Shown here: in pieces, positions 15,445-24,287 of the stretch
How positions within the stretch are numbered: position 1 is the first letter of the stretch
Layout: each line of letters begins with the position of its first letter
From: Lentzea xinjiangensis
GTDB lineage: Bacteria; Actinomycetota; Actinomycetes; Mycobacteriales; Pseudonocardiaceae
Length of the DNA: 64,000 nucleotides
NCBI RefSeq assembly: GCF_900110955.1
Contig: NZ_FOFR01000013.1
Coordinates: 62,001-126,000, forward strand
Reading direction: 5' to 3'
Position numbers and translations under genes: made by a program
Notes under the pieces: model-generated
Databases searched by the model: none
What the model was told of the DNA's origin: nothing
Seen by the model: only the letters and a program-made list of their open reading frames with translations

Positions 15445-17462
15445 CTCTTCGCCACCAGCGTGAGCACGTCGTAGCGGGCCACGGACTCGCCCTTCTGGTT
15501 CGCCACGTCGGCGTCCCAGCGCACCTCGCCGTACTCCTGGTCCTCGCGCGGCGTGATCTGCTTGACGGTCAGCGTCACCGTCAGCGCGTCGCCGGGGAAC
15601 GTCGGCGTGAGGAACCGCAGGTTCTCCAGCCCGTAGTTGGCGAGGACCGGTCCGGGTTCCGGCGACACGAAGAGCCCGGCCGCGAACGACACCACCAGGT
15701 AGCCGTGCGCGACTCGCCCGCCGAAGAACGGGTTGGCGGCAGCGGCTTCCTCGTCCATGTGGGCGTAGAAGGTGTCGCCGGTGAACGACGCGAAGTGCTC
15801 GATGTCCTCCAGCGTCACCTCGCGCGGCCCGGCCACGACGGTGTCGCCGAGGCGCAGCTCCGCCAGCGTCTTGCGGAACGGGTGGACGTCCGGCTCGTGC
15901 CGCGGCGCGCCCTGCACCCAGCGGTTCGTGACGGCGGCCAACGTGCGCGGGCTGCCCTGTACGGCCGTGCGCTGCATGTGGTGCAGCACGCCTCGCATAC
16001 CGCCCATCTCCTCACCGCCGCCGGCACGGCCGGGACCGCCGTGCACCAGCATCGGCAACGGAGACCCGTGCCCGGTCGACTCGGCGGCGTTCTCGCGGTC
16101 CAGCACCAGCAGCCGTCCGTGCCACGGCGCCACGCCGATCACGACGTCGCGCACGAAGTCCGTGTCGGCCGAGACGATCGACCCGACCAGCGAACCGGAA
16201 CCGCGGGCCGCCAGCGCCACCGCGTCGTCGACCGTGTCGTACGGCATCAACGTCGACACCGGACCGAACGCCTCCACCTCGTGCGGCTGCACGGCGTCGG
16301 CCGGAGCGCGCAGCAGCACCGGTGACATGAACGCGCCGCGCTCGGCGTCGGCGTCCACCAGGGACAGCGCGCCGTCGCCGTGGACGACCGAGGCGCTCTC
16401 CCGCAACGCCTTCAGCGACCGGCGGACCTCCTCGCGCTGCTCCAGACCGGCCAGGGCGCCCATGCGGACCGACTTGTCGGCCGGGTTGCCGATCACCACC
16501 TCGGCGAGCTTCGCCGCCGTCGCCTCGGCCACCGCGTCGATCAGCGGGGCGGGCACCAGCGCGCGCCGGATCGCTGTGCACTTCTGCCCGGCCTTGGTGG
16601 TCATCTCGGTCACGAGCTGGTCGACGAACAGGTCGAACTCCGGCGTGCCCGCGACCGCGTCCGGCCCGAGGATGGAGCAGTTCAGCGAGTCCGCCTCGGC
16701 GTTGAACCGCACCGACGACCGGATCACGGCCTGGTGCGTGCGCAGGTGCTGGGCGGTCGACGCGGACCCGGTGAACCCGACCAGGTCCTGCGGGGTCAGG
16801 TGGTCGAGCAGGTCGCCGGCCGAACCGCACACGAACTGCAACGACCCCTCGGGCAGCAGCCCGGAGGCGAGCATCAGCTCGACCAGCTTCTCGGTCACGT
16901 ACGCCGTCTGGGACGCCGGCTTGATCAGCGACGGCACCCCGGCGATGAACGCGGGCGCGAACTTCTCCAACGGCCCCCACATGGGGAAGTTGAAGGCGTT
17001 GATCTGGACGGCCACACCGCGCAACGGCGTGCAGATGTGCTGACCGGCGAACGTGCCGCCACGCCCCAACGGCTCCACCGCGCCGTCGATGTAGACCTTG
17101 TCGTTCGGCAGCTCGCGCTTCGCCTTGGACGCGTAGCCGAGCAGCACGCCGAAGCCACCGTCGACGTCGATCCACGAGTCGGAGCGAGTGGCGCCCGTGC
17201 GCGCGGACAACGCGTACAGCTCGGCCTTGTGCTCCTTGAGGTACAGCCCGAGAGCCTTCAGCAACTGCGCCCGCTGGTGGAACGTGAGCTCGCGCAACGC
17301 GGGCCCGCCGACTTCACGCCCGTACCGCAGCGCCGCACCCATGTCGATGCCCGCGGACGAGATGCGGGCGATCTCCTCACCCGTGACGGCGTCGTGCAAC
17401 GGCGCGCCCTCCACGGATGGCGTGTGCCACCCACCCGACACGTAGCTGCGCAGCAAGCTCAT
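15441..17462 (-). CDS. paaZ: PaaZ: bifunctional oxepin-CoA hydrolase / semialdehyde dehydrogenase
   Basis: 673 residues, the normal PaaZ length. The N-terminal aldehyde dehydrogenase domain (to about residue 520) has the Glu in RFNAEADSLN and the catalytic Cys in KAGQKCTAIRR. The C-terminal MaoC-like hydratase (about 535-673) shows FTGDTFYAHMDEEAA and FFGGRVAHGYLVVS. In phenylacetate breakdown the hydratase domain opens oxepin-CoA and the dehydrogenase domain oxidises the semialdehyde formed. None of paaABCDE or the later beta-oxidation genes is in this window, so this copy stands alone. The start is set by a near-perfect AGGAGGTT before the ATG at 17462. Confidence 0.9.
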   Translation of the reverse strand: MSLLRSYVSGGWHTPSVEGAPLHDAVTGEEIARISSAGIDMGAALRYGREVGGPALRELTFHQRAQLLKALGLYLKEHKAELYALSARTGATRSDSWIDVDGGFGVLLGYASKAKRELPNDKVYIDGAVEPLGRGGTFAGQHICTPLRGVAVQINAFNFPMWGPLEKFAPAFIAGVPSLIKPASQTAYVTEKLVELMLASGLLPEGSLQFVCGSAGDLLDHLTPQDLVGFTGSASTAQHLRTHQAVIRSSVRFNAEADSLNCSILGPDAVAGTPEFDLFVDQLVTEMTTKAGQKCTAIRRALVPAPLIDAVAEATAAKLAEVVIGNPADKSVRMGALAGLEQREEVRRSLKALRESASVVHGDGALSLVDADAERGAFMSPVLLRAPADAVQPHEVEAFGPVSTLMPYDTVDDAVALAARGSGSLVGSIVSADTDFVRDVVIGVAPWHGRLLVLDRENAAESTGHGSPLPMLVHGGPGRAGGGEEMGGMRGVLHHMQRTAVQGSPRTLAAVTNRWVQGAPRHEPDVHPFRKTLAELRLGDTVVAGPREVTLEDIEHFASFTGDTFYAHMDEEAAAANPFFGGRVAHGYLVVSFAAGLFVSPEPGPVLANYGLENLRFLTPTFPGDALTVTLTVKQITPREDQEYGEVRWDADVANQKGESVARYDVLTLVAKS

Positions 17463-17775
17463 CGAGCCAACCTCCTGGAGCGGGGGCCGACGGATCGTCA
17501 TCGACCCTGAAGCGGGAAACACTCCCGTTCGAGGAGCTTTCACCGTGGTCGGCACCGTATCAGCCGGCGAGCGGACCCCGGCCGGCCTTCGCGGGCAGGT
17601 CGGTGCGGAGAACGCCGCCGCGAGGACTCCACGCTCGGCTCGTCCGGGCCAGGCGGGTGGACGCGAGCAGAGCACGGACGTTCGCGACGCGTCGCACGGT
17701 CGCAGCGGACGACCGCTGTCCGGGCCCTCCCCACTTGTTGACACATCAGCAAAATAAGCACAAGATCAGATAGAC
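17463..17775. other. Divergent intergenic region between paaZ and the LuxR-type regulator
   Basis: No gene seen. It carries the MarR-type palindrome at 17735-17752 next to the LuxR gene. No comparable site lies near the paaZ start. Confidence 0.5.
17735..17752. promoter_or_regulatory. MarR-type operator (site 1 of 6), overlapping a consensus -35 box
   Basis: TTGTTGA-CACA-TCAGCAA is an 18-bp dyad with one mismatch between its arms. It contains TTGACA (17738-17743), which with CAAGAT (17761-17766, spacer 17) makes a good promoter whose start would fall at or just before the GTG at 17776. A repressor here would block the -35 region. Confidence 0.65.
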
Positions 17776-19350
17776 GTGACGACCGGTGCGGGAGGAGCGC
17801 GACAGGCCGTGGACGACCGGGGAACACGATCGGTTCTGGCCGGCCGGGACGAGGAGTCGCAGGTGCTGACGCGTCTCGTGGCGCAGGCACGCGCCGGCCG
17901 GGGCGGTGCGCTCGTCGTGGCCGGCGAGGCGGGCACCGGTGTGACGGCGCTGCTGGAGAACGCCTTGCCGACCGCGACGGACGTCCGGGTGCTGCGGGTG
18001 GTCGGCGCCGCCTCCGAGCGGAGGCTGCCCTTCGCCGCGCTGCACCGGCTCTGCGCGCCGCTGCGCGCGGAGGTGGACCGGCTGCCCGAGCCGTTGCGCT
18101 CGACGCTGCTCACCGTGCTGACCTGCCGGGGCGCCGACGTCGCCTTGGACGAGCAGATGGTCGGCGTGGCGCTGGTGGAGTTGCTGGCGCACGCCTCTGG
18201 TCGCACGCCGTTGGTGTGCGCGGCCGACGACTGGCGCTGGTGGGACGCACCGTCACGGCGCGTGCTGGCGTTCGCCGCGCGCCGGGTCGACAGCCTGCGC
18301 TGCGCGGTGGTGCTCGCCGTGCGCGATGGACGCGAGCACCTCGAACTGGACGGCCTGCCGCGCCTGCGGCTGGCCCCGCTGGGCGAGCGGGACGCCGCGG
18401 CCCTGCTGGACGCGCGGTGGCGCGGCCCGCTGGACCCCAGGGTGCGCGACCGGGTGGTGGTCGAGGCCCGCGGCAACCCCCGCGCCCTGGTGACACTGCC
18501 GCAGGCCGCCACCCCGGCGGCACTGGCCGGCGGCTGGGGCGCGGTGGAGGGCGTCCGCGTCGACGCGGACGCCGTGGACGAGTGGGCGCGCCGCAGCGCG
18601 GTGCTGCCGCGACCCGCCAGGGCGTTCCTGCTGATCGCCGCAACGGACTCGACCGGGGACCCGGCCCTGTTGTGGACCGCGGCGGCGAGCACCGGCGCCG
18701 AGCCCCCGGCGCCGGCCGGATTGGTGGAGGTGGGCGCGCGGGTGCGGTTCCCCCACTCCCTCGACCGCTGCGCGGTGTACCGGTCCGCGTCGCCCCGCGC
18801 CCGGCGGGCAGCGCACCGAGCGCTGGCCGAGGCCGCCGGCGCGAACGACGTCGAGCGGCGCGCGTGGCACCGGGCGGCCGCGGCCTCGACGCCGGACGAG
18901 GGGGTGGCCGCCGATCTGGCGTCGGCCGCCCACCTGGTCTGGGACCGCGGCGGCGCGGCGGCGCGGGCCGCGTTCCTGGAGCGCGCGGCGCACCTCACCC
19001 CCGACCGGGCAACGCGTGCGGCCCGTGCCGTGGAGGCCGCGGCGGCGCACTGCGACGCGGGTTCGTTCGACGCCGCCGCGGTCCTGCTGGGCACGGTCGG
19101 CCCCCACGGCGGCAAGCGCTGGGAGGAGGTGCGCGACCGCGCGACCCGCGCCCGGTCGGCGACCGACCGGCTGACCGGTCTCACCGGCCGCGAGCGCGAT
19201 GTCGCCGTGCTCGTCGCCGCGGGGGCGACGAGCCGGGAGGTCGGCGAACGGCTGGTGCTGAGCACGCGCACGGTGGACGCCCACCTGCGCAGCATCTTCC
19301 GCAAGCTGGGCATCCGGTCACGTCGCGAACTCCGCGACCTGCACCCCTGA
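17776..19350 (+). CDS. LuxR-family (LAL-like) regulator with degenerate nucleotide-binding loop
   Basis: 524 residues. An AAA-type ATPase-like region comes first, then an alanine-rich helical region, then a C-terminal LuxR helix-turn-helix (LTGRERDVAVLVAAGATSRE, then STRTVDAHLRSIFRKLGI). The Walker A position reads AGEAGTGVTALLENA, with Val in place of the essential Lys, while a Walker-B-like LVCAADDWRWWD remains, so ATP binding is doubtful. Canonical LAL regulators are about 900 residues, so this is also short. A MarR-type operator overlaps the promoter. The GTG at 17776 fits a leaderless mRNA; a later GTG at 17809 is possible. Confidence 0.75.
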   Translation: MTTGAGGARQAVDDRGTRSVLAGRDEESQVLTRLVAQARAGRGGALVVAGEAGTGVTALLENALPTATDVRVLRVVGAASERRLPFAALHRLCAPLRAEVDRLPEPLRSTLLTVLTCRGADVALDEQMVGVALVELLAHASGRTPLVCAADDWRWWDAPSRRVLAFAARRVDSLRCAVVLAVRDGREHLELDGLPRLRLAPLGERDAAALLDARWRGPLDPRVRDRVVVEARGNPRALVTLPQAATPAALAGGWGAVEGVRVDADAVDEWARRSAVLPRPARAFLLIAATDSTGDPALLWTAAASTGAEPPAPAGLVEVGARVRFPHSLDRCAVYRSASPRARRAAHRALAEAAGANDVERRAWHRAAAASTPDEGVAADLASAAHLVWDRGGAAARAAFLERAAHLTPDRATRAARAVEAAAAHCDAGSFDAAAVLLGTVGPHGGKRWEEVRDRATRARSATDRLTGLTGRERDVAVLVAAGATSREVGERLVLSTRTVDAHLRSIFRKLGIRSRRELRDLHP

Positions 19351-19387
19351 ACGGGCGTGCTCCGGGGCACCGGCGGATCGGCCGGCT

Positions 19388-19412
19388 CCGCGGGGAGGAA
19401 CGCGCCCCGCGG
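19388..19412. terminator. Hairpin between convergent genes
   Basis: CCGCGGGG (19388-19395) and CCCCGCGG (19405-19412) make a perfect 8-bp stem between the stop at 19350 (plus) and the stop at 19429 (minus). It could end both transcripts. Confidence 0.5.
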
Positions 19413-19428
19413 CGCCGACCGGGACTCG

Positions 19429-20082
19429 TCAGTCCTTCGCCTGGCCGAGCAGCTGGAACTCCCACGCCAGCGCCGCACCGAAGCTGCCCCCGTGGGCCAT
19501 CATGATCTCCGCGACCCCCGGCACGGTGGCCTCCCGCGCCCAGTCGCGCTGCCACTCCCCGACGACCACCCCGGCGGTCAGCGGCACCACGCCCGCCTGC
19601 ACCATGCGCTGCACGCCACGCTCGTGCGCCTCGGCGCTCGTGCCGCCGGAGGCGTCGGTGACGGCGAAGACCCGGTAGCCGTCGGCCAGGGCGTGGATCG
19701 CCGGGAACGCCACGCAGATCTCGGTCCACAGTCCCGCCAGGACCAGGTTGCGACGCCCGGTGGCGGCCACCGCGTCCACCACCCGCTGGTCCTCCCAGGT
19801 GTTGATGGTCGTGCGGTTGATCGGCACCTGGTCGGGGAAGACGTCCTGGACCTGCTGGAGGATGCGCCCGCCGCGCTCCTCCACCACGGTGGTCAGGATC
19901 GTCGGCACGTCGAACAGCTTCGCGGCCTTGGCCAGCAACGTGACGTTGTTGATCACCGCGACGGGGTCCGGGTGGGTGAGCCCGGCGAACTGGGCTCCCT
20001 GGTGGTCGATGAGCACCAGCACCGAGTCGTCCGGCGTGATGAGGGCGTCGAGCCCGGCGTAGCGGTCGTCGGCGACGGCCAT
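19429..20082 (-). CDS. Isochorismatase-like cysteine hydrolase (YcaC type)
   Basis: 217 residues. It has the cysteine hydrolase fold with the triad Asp in VLVLIDHQ, a mid-protein Lys/Thr region and the nucleophilic Cys in LVLAGLWTEICVAFPA, preceded by the usual cis-peptide turn. YcaC-type members are small amidohydrolases whose natural substrates are mostly unknown. The long C-terminal stretch VVVGEWQRDWAREATVP and GGSFGAALAWE is typical of this subgroup. The ATG at 20082 follows AGGAGGACC. The gene is convergent with the LuxR gene and divergent from the secreted protein at 20344, which carries two MarR-type sites. Confidence 0.85.
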   Translation of the reverse strand: MAVADDRYAGLDALITPDDSVLVLIDHQGAQFAGLTHPDPVAVINNVTLLAKAAKLFDVPTILTTVVEERGGRILQQVQDVFPDQVPINRTTINTWEDQRVVDAVAATGRRNLVLAGLWTEICVAFPAIHALADGYRVFAVTDASGGTSAEAHERGVQRMVQAGVVPLTAGVVVGEWQRDWAREATVPGVAEIMMAHGGSFGAALAWEFQLLGQAKD

Positions 20083-20238
20083 GTGGTCCTCCTGGTCGAT
20101 GATCGTTCTGCGCCCATGGTGTCGTCCGCCGAGGCGCCGTCACATCGGTAGGAACCGCCTATCCCGGGGGTGACGCCGATCACCTGGCCGCGCCGCACCG
20201 GTCATCCGCCGGAGCACGACGACCGCGACGACGAGCCG

Positions 20239-20256
20239 ATGTTGACACATCAACAA
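20239..20256. promoter_or_regulatory. MarR-type operator (site 2 of 6)
   Basis: ATGTTGA-CACA-TCAACAA. It contains TTGACA at 20242-20247, which with TATTGT (20264-20269, spacer 16) forms a promoter for the secreted-protein gene at 20344. The operator therefore overlaps the -35 box. Confidence 0.7.
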
Positions 20257-20265
20257 AGCGCGCTA

Positions 20266-20283
20266 TTGTTGATGTGTCAGCAA
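20266..20283. promoter_or_regulatory. MarR-type operator (site 3 of 6)
   Basis: TTGTTGA-TGTG-TCAGCAA, 27 bp after site 2. It covers the predicted transcription start, so two repressor dimers would bracket the promoter. Confidence 0.7.
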
Positions 20284-20343
20284 AAAGGGGCGCCGAGACC
20301 TCCGCCCGGAGAGCTCGCCACCCACGACTTCCAGGAGCAGGCC

Positions 20344-20835
20344 ATGTCAACGCGCAACCTCGTTCTCGCCCTGCCGCTCGCGGCACTGACGATCTCGACG
20401 GGCGCAGGCGCCGCCGGGACGACCGCGGTCGCGGACACGACCACCGTCACGACCACCGCCACCGGGGGGCACACGTTCCCCCAGGACAACGGCCTGCGCC
20501 TGCGCGCCGCGCGCACCGGCGAGGTCCACCTGATCCTCGACGGCCGGAAACACCTGATCCCGAACCCGGAAACCCATCGCAACCTCTTCGGTGACGACCA
20601 GACGGTCCGGCTGGTCATCACGCTGGACAACATCGCCGGCAACGGCCCGTTGTCCGACGGCGCGCACCTGGCCAGGACCACCGATGACGACACGGTGTAC
20701 CTGATCAGCAACGGCCTCAAGCGCGAGATCCTCCCCGCCGCACTGGACGAGTTCCGCTTCGACCGGCAGCGGATCCGCACCACCGCGCCGGAGGTCCTCC
20801 GCGACCTGCCCGCCGCGGCTCCGCTGACCGCGTGA
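20344..20835 (+). CDS. Small secreted protein with two short repeats, function unknown
   Basis: 163 residues. A Sec signal peptide (NLVLALPLAALTISTGAGA) is followed by a Thr-rich stretch and two similar segments, one around VHLILDGRKHLIPNPET and one around VYLISNGLKREILP. The pattern (strand, Gly-Lys/Leu turn, Ile-Pro, aromatic) resembles repeats in actinobacterial wall-associated proteins. No enzyme motif is visible. The ATG at 20344 is preceded by AGGAG. Two MarR-type operators lie at its promoter, so it appears to be induced together with the reductase gene at 21010. Confidence 0.7.
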   Translation: MSTRNLVLALPLAALTISTGAGAAGTTAVADTTTVTTTATGGHTFPQDNGLRLRAARTGEVHLILDGRKHLIPNPETHRNLFGDDQTVRLVITLDNIAGNGPLSDGAHLARTTDDDTVYLISNGLKREILPAALDEFRFDRQRIRTTAPEVLRDLPAAAPLTA

Positions 20836-20938
20836 TGCCCCACCGGCGCCCGGGTGTGTCCACCTGGGCGCCATCCAGTCCCCGACACGTCGACACGCCA
20901 AGACAGCGCCGGCCGCGGGACGCGAGCGACGTGCTCAG

Positions 20939-20956
20939 TTGTTGATACATCAACAA
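20939..20956. promoter_or_regulatory. MarR-type operator (site 4 of 6), perfect palindrome
   Basis: TTGTTGATACATCAACAA has perfect 7-bp arms around TACA. It contains a TTGATA -35 (20942-20947) paired with TACTTT (20966-20971). Confidence 0.75.
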
Positions 20957-20969
20957 GCTGACCGCTACT

Positions 20970-20987
20970 TTGTTGACACGCCAGCAA
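20970..20987. promoter_or_regulatory. MarR-type operator (site 5 of 6)
   Basis: TTGTTGA-CACG-CCAGCAA, 31 bp after site 4, covering the predicted -10/start region of the FMN reductase gene at 21010. This is the same two-site layout as at 20239-20283. Confidence 0.65.
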
Positions 20988-21009
20988 ATCTTCCGAGAAG
21001 GTGGCGAAC

Positions 21010-21977
21010 ATGACCCGCATCGCGATCGTCCTGGGCAGCACGAGGCCCGGCCGGGACGGCGAGGCCGTGGCCAAGTGGGTGCACGGCATCGCACGCGATC
21101 GGGACGACGCCGAGTACGAGTTGGTCGACACCGCCGATTTCCGCCTGCCGCACCTGGACGAGGTCATTCCCCCGGCACTCGGCAGTACACCCGGCCCCAC
21201 ACCGGGGCGTGGGCGGACAAGATCGCCTCGTTCGAGGGGTACGTGTTCGTGACGCCGGAGTGCAACCACTCCACCTCGGGCGCGTTGAAGAACGCCATCG
21301 ACTTCCTCCACCGCGAGTGGCACAACAAGGCGGCCGGTTTCGTCAGCTACGGCACCGCGGGCGGTACGCGGGCCGTCGAGCACCTGCGGCTCGTCATGGG
21401 CGAGCTCCAGGTGGCCGACGTGCGGAACCAGGTCGCCCTCTCGCTGTTCACCGACTTCGAGGACTTCAGCACCTTCCGGCCGGCCCCGCACCACACGGCC
21501 GCGGTCGGCGCGCTGCTGGACCAGGTGGTCGCCTGGAGCGCGGCGCTGGCTTCGCCCCGGACGGACGTCAAGGAGGTCGTGCGCCGCAACACCGAACAGG
21601 TGCAGTCGGGCGGCGACTCCGCCTTGTTCGAGGAGCTGTTCGCGGACGGCTTCGTCGACCACACCCCGCAGCCCGGCACCACTCCCGACAAGGACGGCGT
21701 GCGCGCGCTGTACCGCGCTCTGCGTTCGGCGTTCCCGGACTTCTCCGCGAAAATCCACTGGCAGACCGCCGAGGGCGACGTGGTGACCACCCACAAGACC
21801 TGCTCGGGCACCCACCTGGGCGAATTCCTCGGCATCGCGCCCACGGGCGAGCACGTCGAGTTCGAGACGGTCGACGCCATGCGCGTGCGGGAAGGCCGGA
21901 TCACCGAGCACTGGGGCGTGGCGAACCAGTACTCCGTCCCGCGCCAGGTCGGCGTGCTGCCCGCCGCTGACCGATGA
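21010..21977 (+). pseudogene. NADPH-dependent FMN reductase fused to a SnoaL-like domain, frameshifted
   Basis: The first frame (21010 to about 21183) encodes a flavodoxin-like reductase start, MTRIAIVLGSTRPGRDGEAV, to LDEVIPPALG. The family continuation QYTRPHTGAWADKIASFEGY, then FVTPECNHSTSGALKNAIDF, is read one frame over, up to 21977. A single missing base near 21183 (GGCAG where GGCCAG is expected) explains it. After the reductase domain (about 180 residues) comes a SnoaL-like/ester-cyclase domain (VVRRNTEQVQSGG to RITEHWGVANQYSVP). Both halves are otherwise well preserved, so the shift is recent or a sequencing error. If intact it would be a quinone/flavin-reductase fusion under MarR control. 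The start follows AAGGTGG. Confidence 0.8.
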
Positions 21978-22023
21978 GCACCCGCGCCGGAGCTCACCCC
22001 ACCCACCACCCGAGGAGAGAACG

Positions 22024-22956
22024 ATGAAGGCGTTGGTCGCCCGCGCGTACGGTCCCCTGGAGGACCTGGAGATCGTCGACGTGCCCCGTCCCGTGCCCGG
22101 ACCGGGGGAGCTGCTCGTCCGCGTCGAGGCCGCGGCGCTGAACCCCGTCGATGTCAAGCTGATCACCGGTGCCATGAAGGCCTTCGCGCCGATCACGCAC
22201 CCGTTCGTGCCCGGCGTGGACGTCAGCGGCGTGGTCGAGTCCGTCGGGGCGGACGTCGAGCGGTTCGCCCCCGGTGACGCGGTGATCGCGTGGAACGGCA
22301 TTCCCTCCGGGGCCTTCGCCGAGTACGCGCTCGTACGCGCCGACGACTCGGCGGCCGCACGCCCCGCCGGTCTGGACGCGCGCCGCGGCGCCGCCCTGCC
22401 CACGGCCGCGCTGACCGCGGCGGCCCTGCTGGACTTGGCGAAGCCCGCGCCCGGCTCGACGCTGCTGGTCGTCGGCGCGAGCGGCGGCATCGGCGGCTAC
22501 GCCGTGCAGCTCGCCAAGCGCGCCGGTGCCACGGTGCTGGCCACCGGCAGCGGCGAGGACCGGGAGCGGCTCGGGCGGCTGGGCGCCGACGACGTGGTCG
22601 ACTACCGCGCCGAAGACATCACCCGGTGGGTGCGGGACCGGTTCCCGCAGGGCGTCGACGCGGTGGTCGACCTGGTGGCCGCCGGACCCGGCCTGGCCTC
22701 CTCCGCCGCCGCGGCCAGGCACGGCGGCGTGCTGGTCTCCCCGCTGGGCGGCCCGCCCGCCTTCGACCGGGGTGTCACCGCCTCCTACACCGGGACCACC
22801 ACGCCGGCCGGCCGCCTCGCCGAACTCGCCACCTTGGCCGCCGAGGGCGCGCTGCAGGTCGAGATCGCCGCGGAGTACCCGTTCGCTGAGGTCCGGCAGG
22901 CGCTGCTGGACTTCACCCGCCAGCACGTCCGCGGCAAGTTCGTCATCACCTCCTGA
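22024..22956 (+). CDS. NADP-dependent quinone oxidoreductase-like enzyme (zinc-free MDR family)
   Basis: 310 residues. A GroES-like N-terminal half (GELLVRVEAAALNPVDVKLI, then PFVPGVDVSGVVESVG) is followed by a Rossmann fold with LLVVGASGGIGGYAVQLAKR. The zinc ligands of alcohol dehydrogenases are missing, as in quinone oxidoreductases, so it should reduce quinones or enones with NADPH in the cytoplasm. It lies 46 bp after the frameshifted reductase-SnoaL gene and has a good AGGAGAGA site; it is probably in the same MarR-controlled transcript. A quinone-detoxification unit is a reasonable inference. Confidence 0.85.
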   Translation: MKALVARAYGPLEDLEIVDVPRPVPGPGELLVRVEAAALNPVDVKLITGAMKAFAPITHPFVPGVDVSGVVESVGADVERFAPGDAVIAWNGIPSGAFAEYALVRADDSAAARPAGLDARRGAALPTAALTAAALLDLAKPAPGSTLLVVGASGGIGGYAVQLAKRAGATVLATGSGEDRERLGRLGADDVVDYRAEDITRWVRDRFPQGVDAVVDLVAAGPGLASSAAAARHGGVLVSPLGGPPAFDRGVTASYTGTTTPAGRLAELATLAAEGALQVEIAAEYPFAEVRQALLDFTRQHVRGKFVITS

Positions 22957-23798
22957 CCGCCGACGAGGACGAGCCGAAGGGCGAGGCGGAGGTCGGGTCC
23001 GGTCAAGCCGGCACCGGGAGAACCGCCGTGATCGTGGCCGGACGCCACATCGCCCTCGGCGACCGTGGGGTGCACGGCTGGCGGTCGCTGATCGGCCCGT
23101 GGTCCTCCACCGACGACGGCCGGTGGCCCCGATGACCGGTGCGGCGCACGGCATCGCGCACGCGGAGGTGCCCGCACCGGGCATCTCCGCCCTGCACGGC
23201 GCGCAGGTGCGGGCGGCGCTGCCGGAAGAGCACCGCCCCGCGCCTTCCGGCACACCATGCGCCGCCGCCCGCGCTGCCGGGGCACCCACCCGCGACTTCC
23301 TCGGCAGCCTGACGGGAAGCGCCTCCCCTCGTCCACCCGCTGCCGAGCGCCGAGCTGGTCGTGGACCTCGGCGGGGTGCAGGCGGCGAGCCGGCCTGGCC
23401 TCGCTCAGCGCACCCGCGGTTCGACCCGGCCATCAGCGGCGCTGGTCCGGTGCGGATCCTCCTGCTCGGCAGCACGCCGTTCGCCGGGGAGATCGCCGCG
23501 TTCCGCGAGGCGCGGCAAGCCGGTCCCGGCGGTTCGGTGCGGCGTGCTGAACGGCTACCGGGGTTCGGTGCCCCGGCTGGCCGCGCCCGCCCCGCGCAGC
23601 GCCCCCACTCCGGCCCCCTGGGAGGGGTAGCGCCTCATCCCCGGACCGGATGCCCGCTCGTGACGGAGCTCCGGCCGAACCCGTTGATCGCGATCACCCA
23701 GCCGGCCGCGGGCAGCTCGGTCGGCGACAGGACCTCGTGCCGGTGCGGCCGCGACCCTGGCTCCGCGCGTCGGGCGGAGTGGTCATCGACGCGGCCGG
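22957..23798. other. 842 bp without a recognisable gene, possible decayed coding sequence
   Basis: Several short frames look protein-like for 20-30 residues each, in different frames (for example ISGAGPVRILLLGSTPFAG near 23430-23490 and HPLPSAELVVDLGG near 23335-23375), but none is continuous, has a start with a ribosome-binding site, or matches a family I know. It looks like the remains of one or more genes. No repeats or hairpins stand out. Confidence 0.45.
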
Positions 23799-24269
23799 TC
23801 AGAGGTGCTCTTTCGCGTCCTGCGCGAGTCGCGCGCCCAGCCTCTCGAACACCCGCGTGAGCGTCGCCCGCTCGCGGTCGGACAGCAGGTCGAAGGAGTA
23901 CCGGCGCACGGTCTCGACATGCTCGGGAGCAGCGCCCTCGACGGCCTCCCGGCCGGAGTCGGTCAGCCGCACCATGAACCCCCTGGCGTCCTCGGCGCAC
24001 TCCTCACGCGCCACGAGCCCGCGGTTCTGCATGCGCCGCACCTGGTGCGACAACCTGCTGCGGTCCCAGCCCACGGCCCGTCCGAGCTCCCGCATCCGCA
24101 GCACGCCGCCCTCGGCCTCCGACAACGGGGCCAATACCGCGTAGTCCGCCCCGGAGAGCCCGGCATCCCGCTCCAGTTGTCGCTCCATCGCCCGTTGGAG
24201 CTCGCCGCTCAGCACCCGGTACGCCCGCCACAACCGGGCCTCGTCCTCGTCGAGCCAGCGCGCTGCCAT
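23799..24269 (-). CDS. MarR-family transcriptional regulator, probable local repressor
   Basis: 156 residues with the MarR winged helix: dimer helix at the N terminus (LWRAYRVLSGELQRAMERQL), recognition region RELGRAVGWDRSRLSHQVRR and wing RGLVAREECAEDARGFMVRL. MarR proteins repress genes until a phenolic, quinone or oxidant signal releases them. A palindrome of the same type found before three nearby transcription units lies 18 bp upstream of its ATG, so it probably represses itself and that regulon. The start has a GTGGGGGG leader. No conserved sensing Cys pair is evident; one Cys lies in EECAED. Confidence 0.88.
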   Translation of the reverse strand: MAARWLDEDEARLWRAYRVLSGELQRAMERQLERDAGLSGADYAVLAPLSEAEGGVLRMRELGRAVGWDRSRLSHQVRRMQNRGLVAREECAEDARGFMVRLTDSGREAVEGAAPEHVETVRRYSFDLLSDRERATLTRVFERLGARLAQDAKEHL

Positions 24270-24287
24270 CCCCCCACGCCACCAGCT

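Noticed and set aside
23050-23860. Frame through 22526-23860 as a real gene
   Set aside because: It overlaps the quinone oxidoreductase in another frame, has no start signal, and the coding-like pieces lie in different frames.
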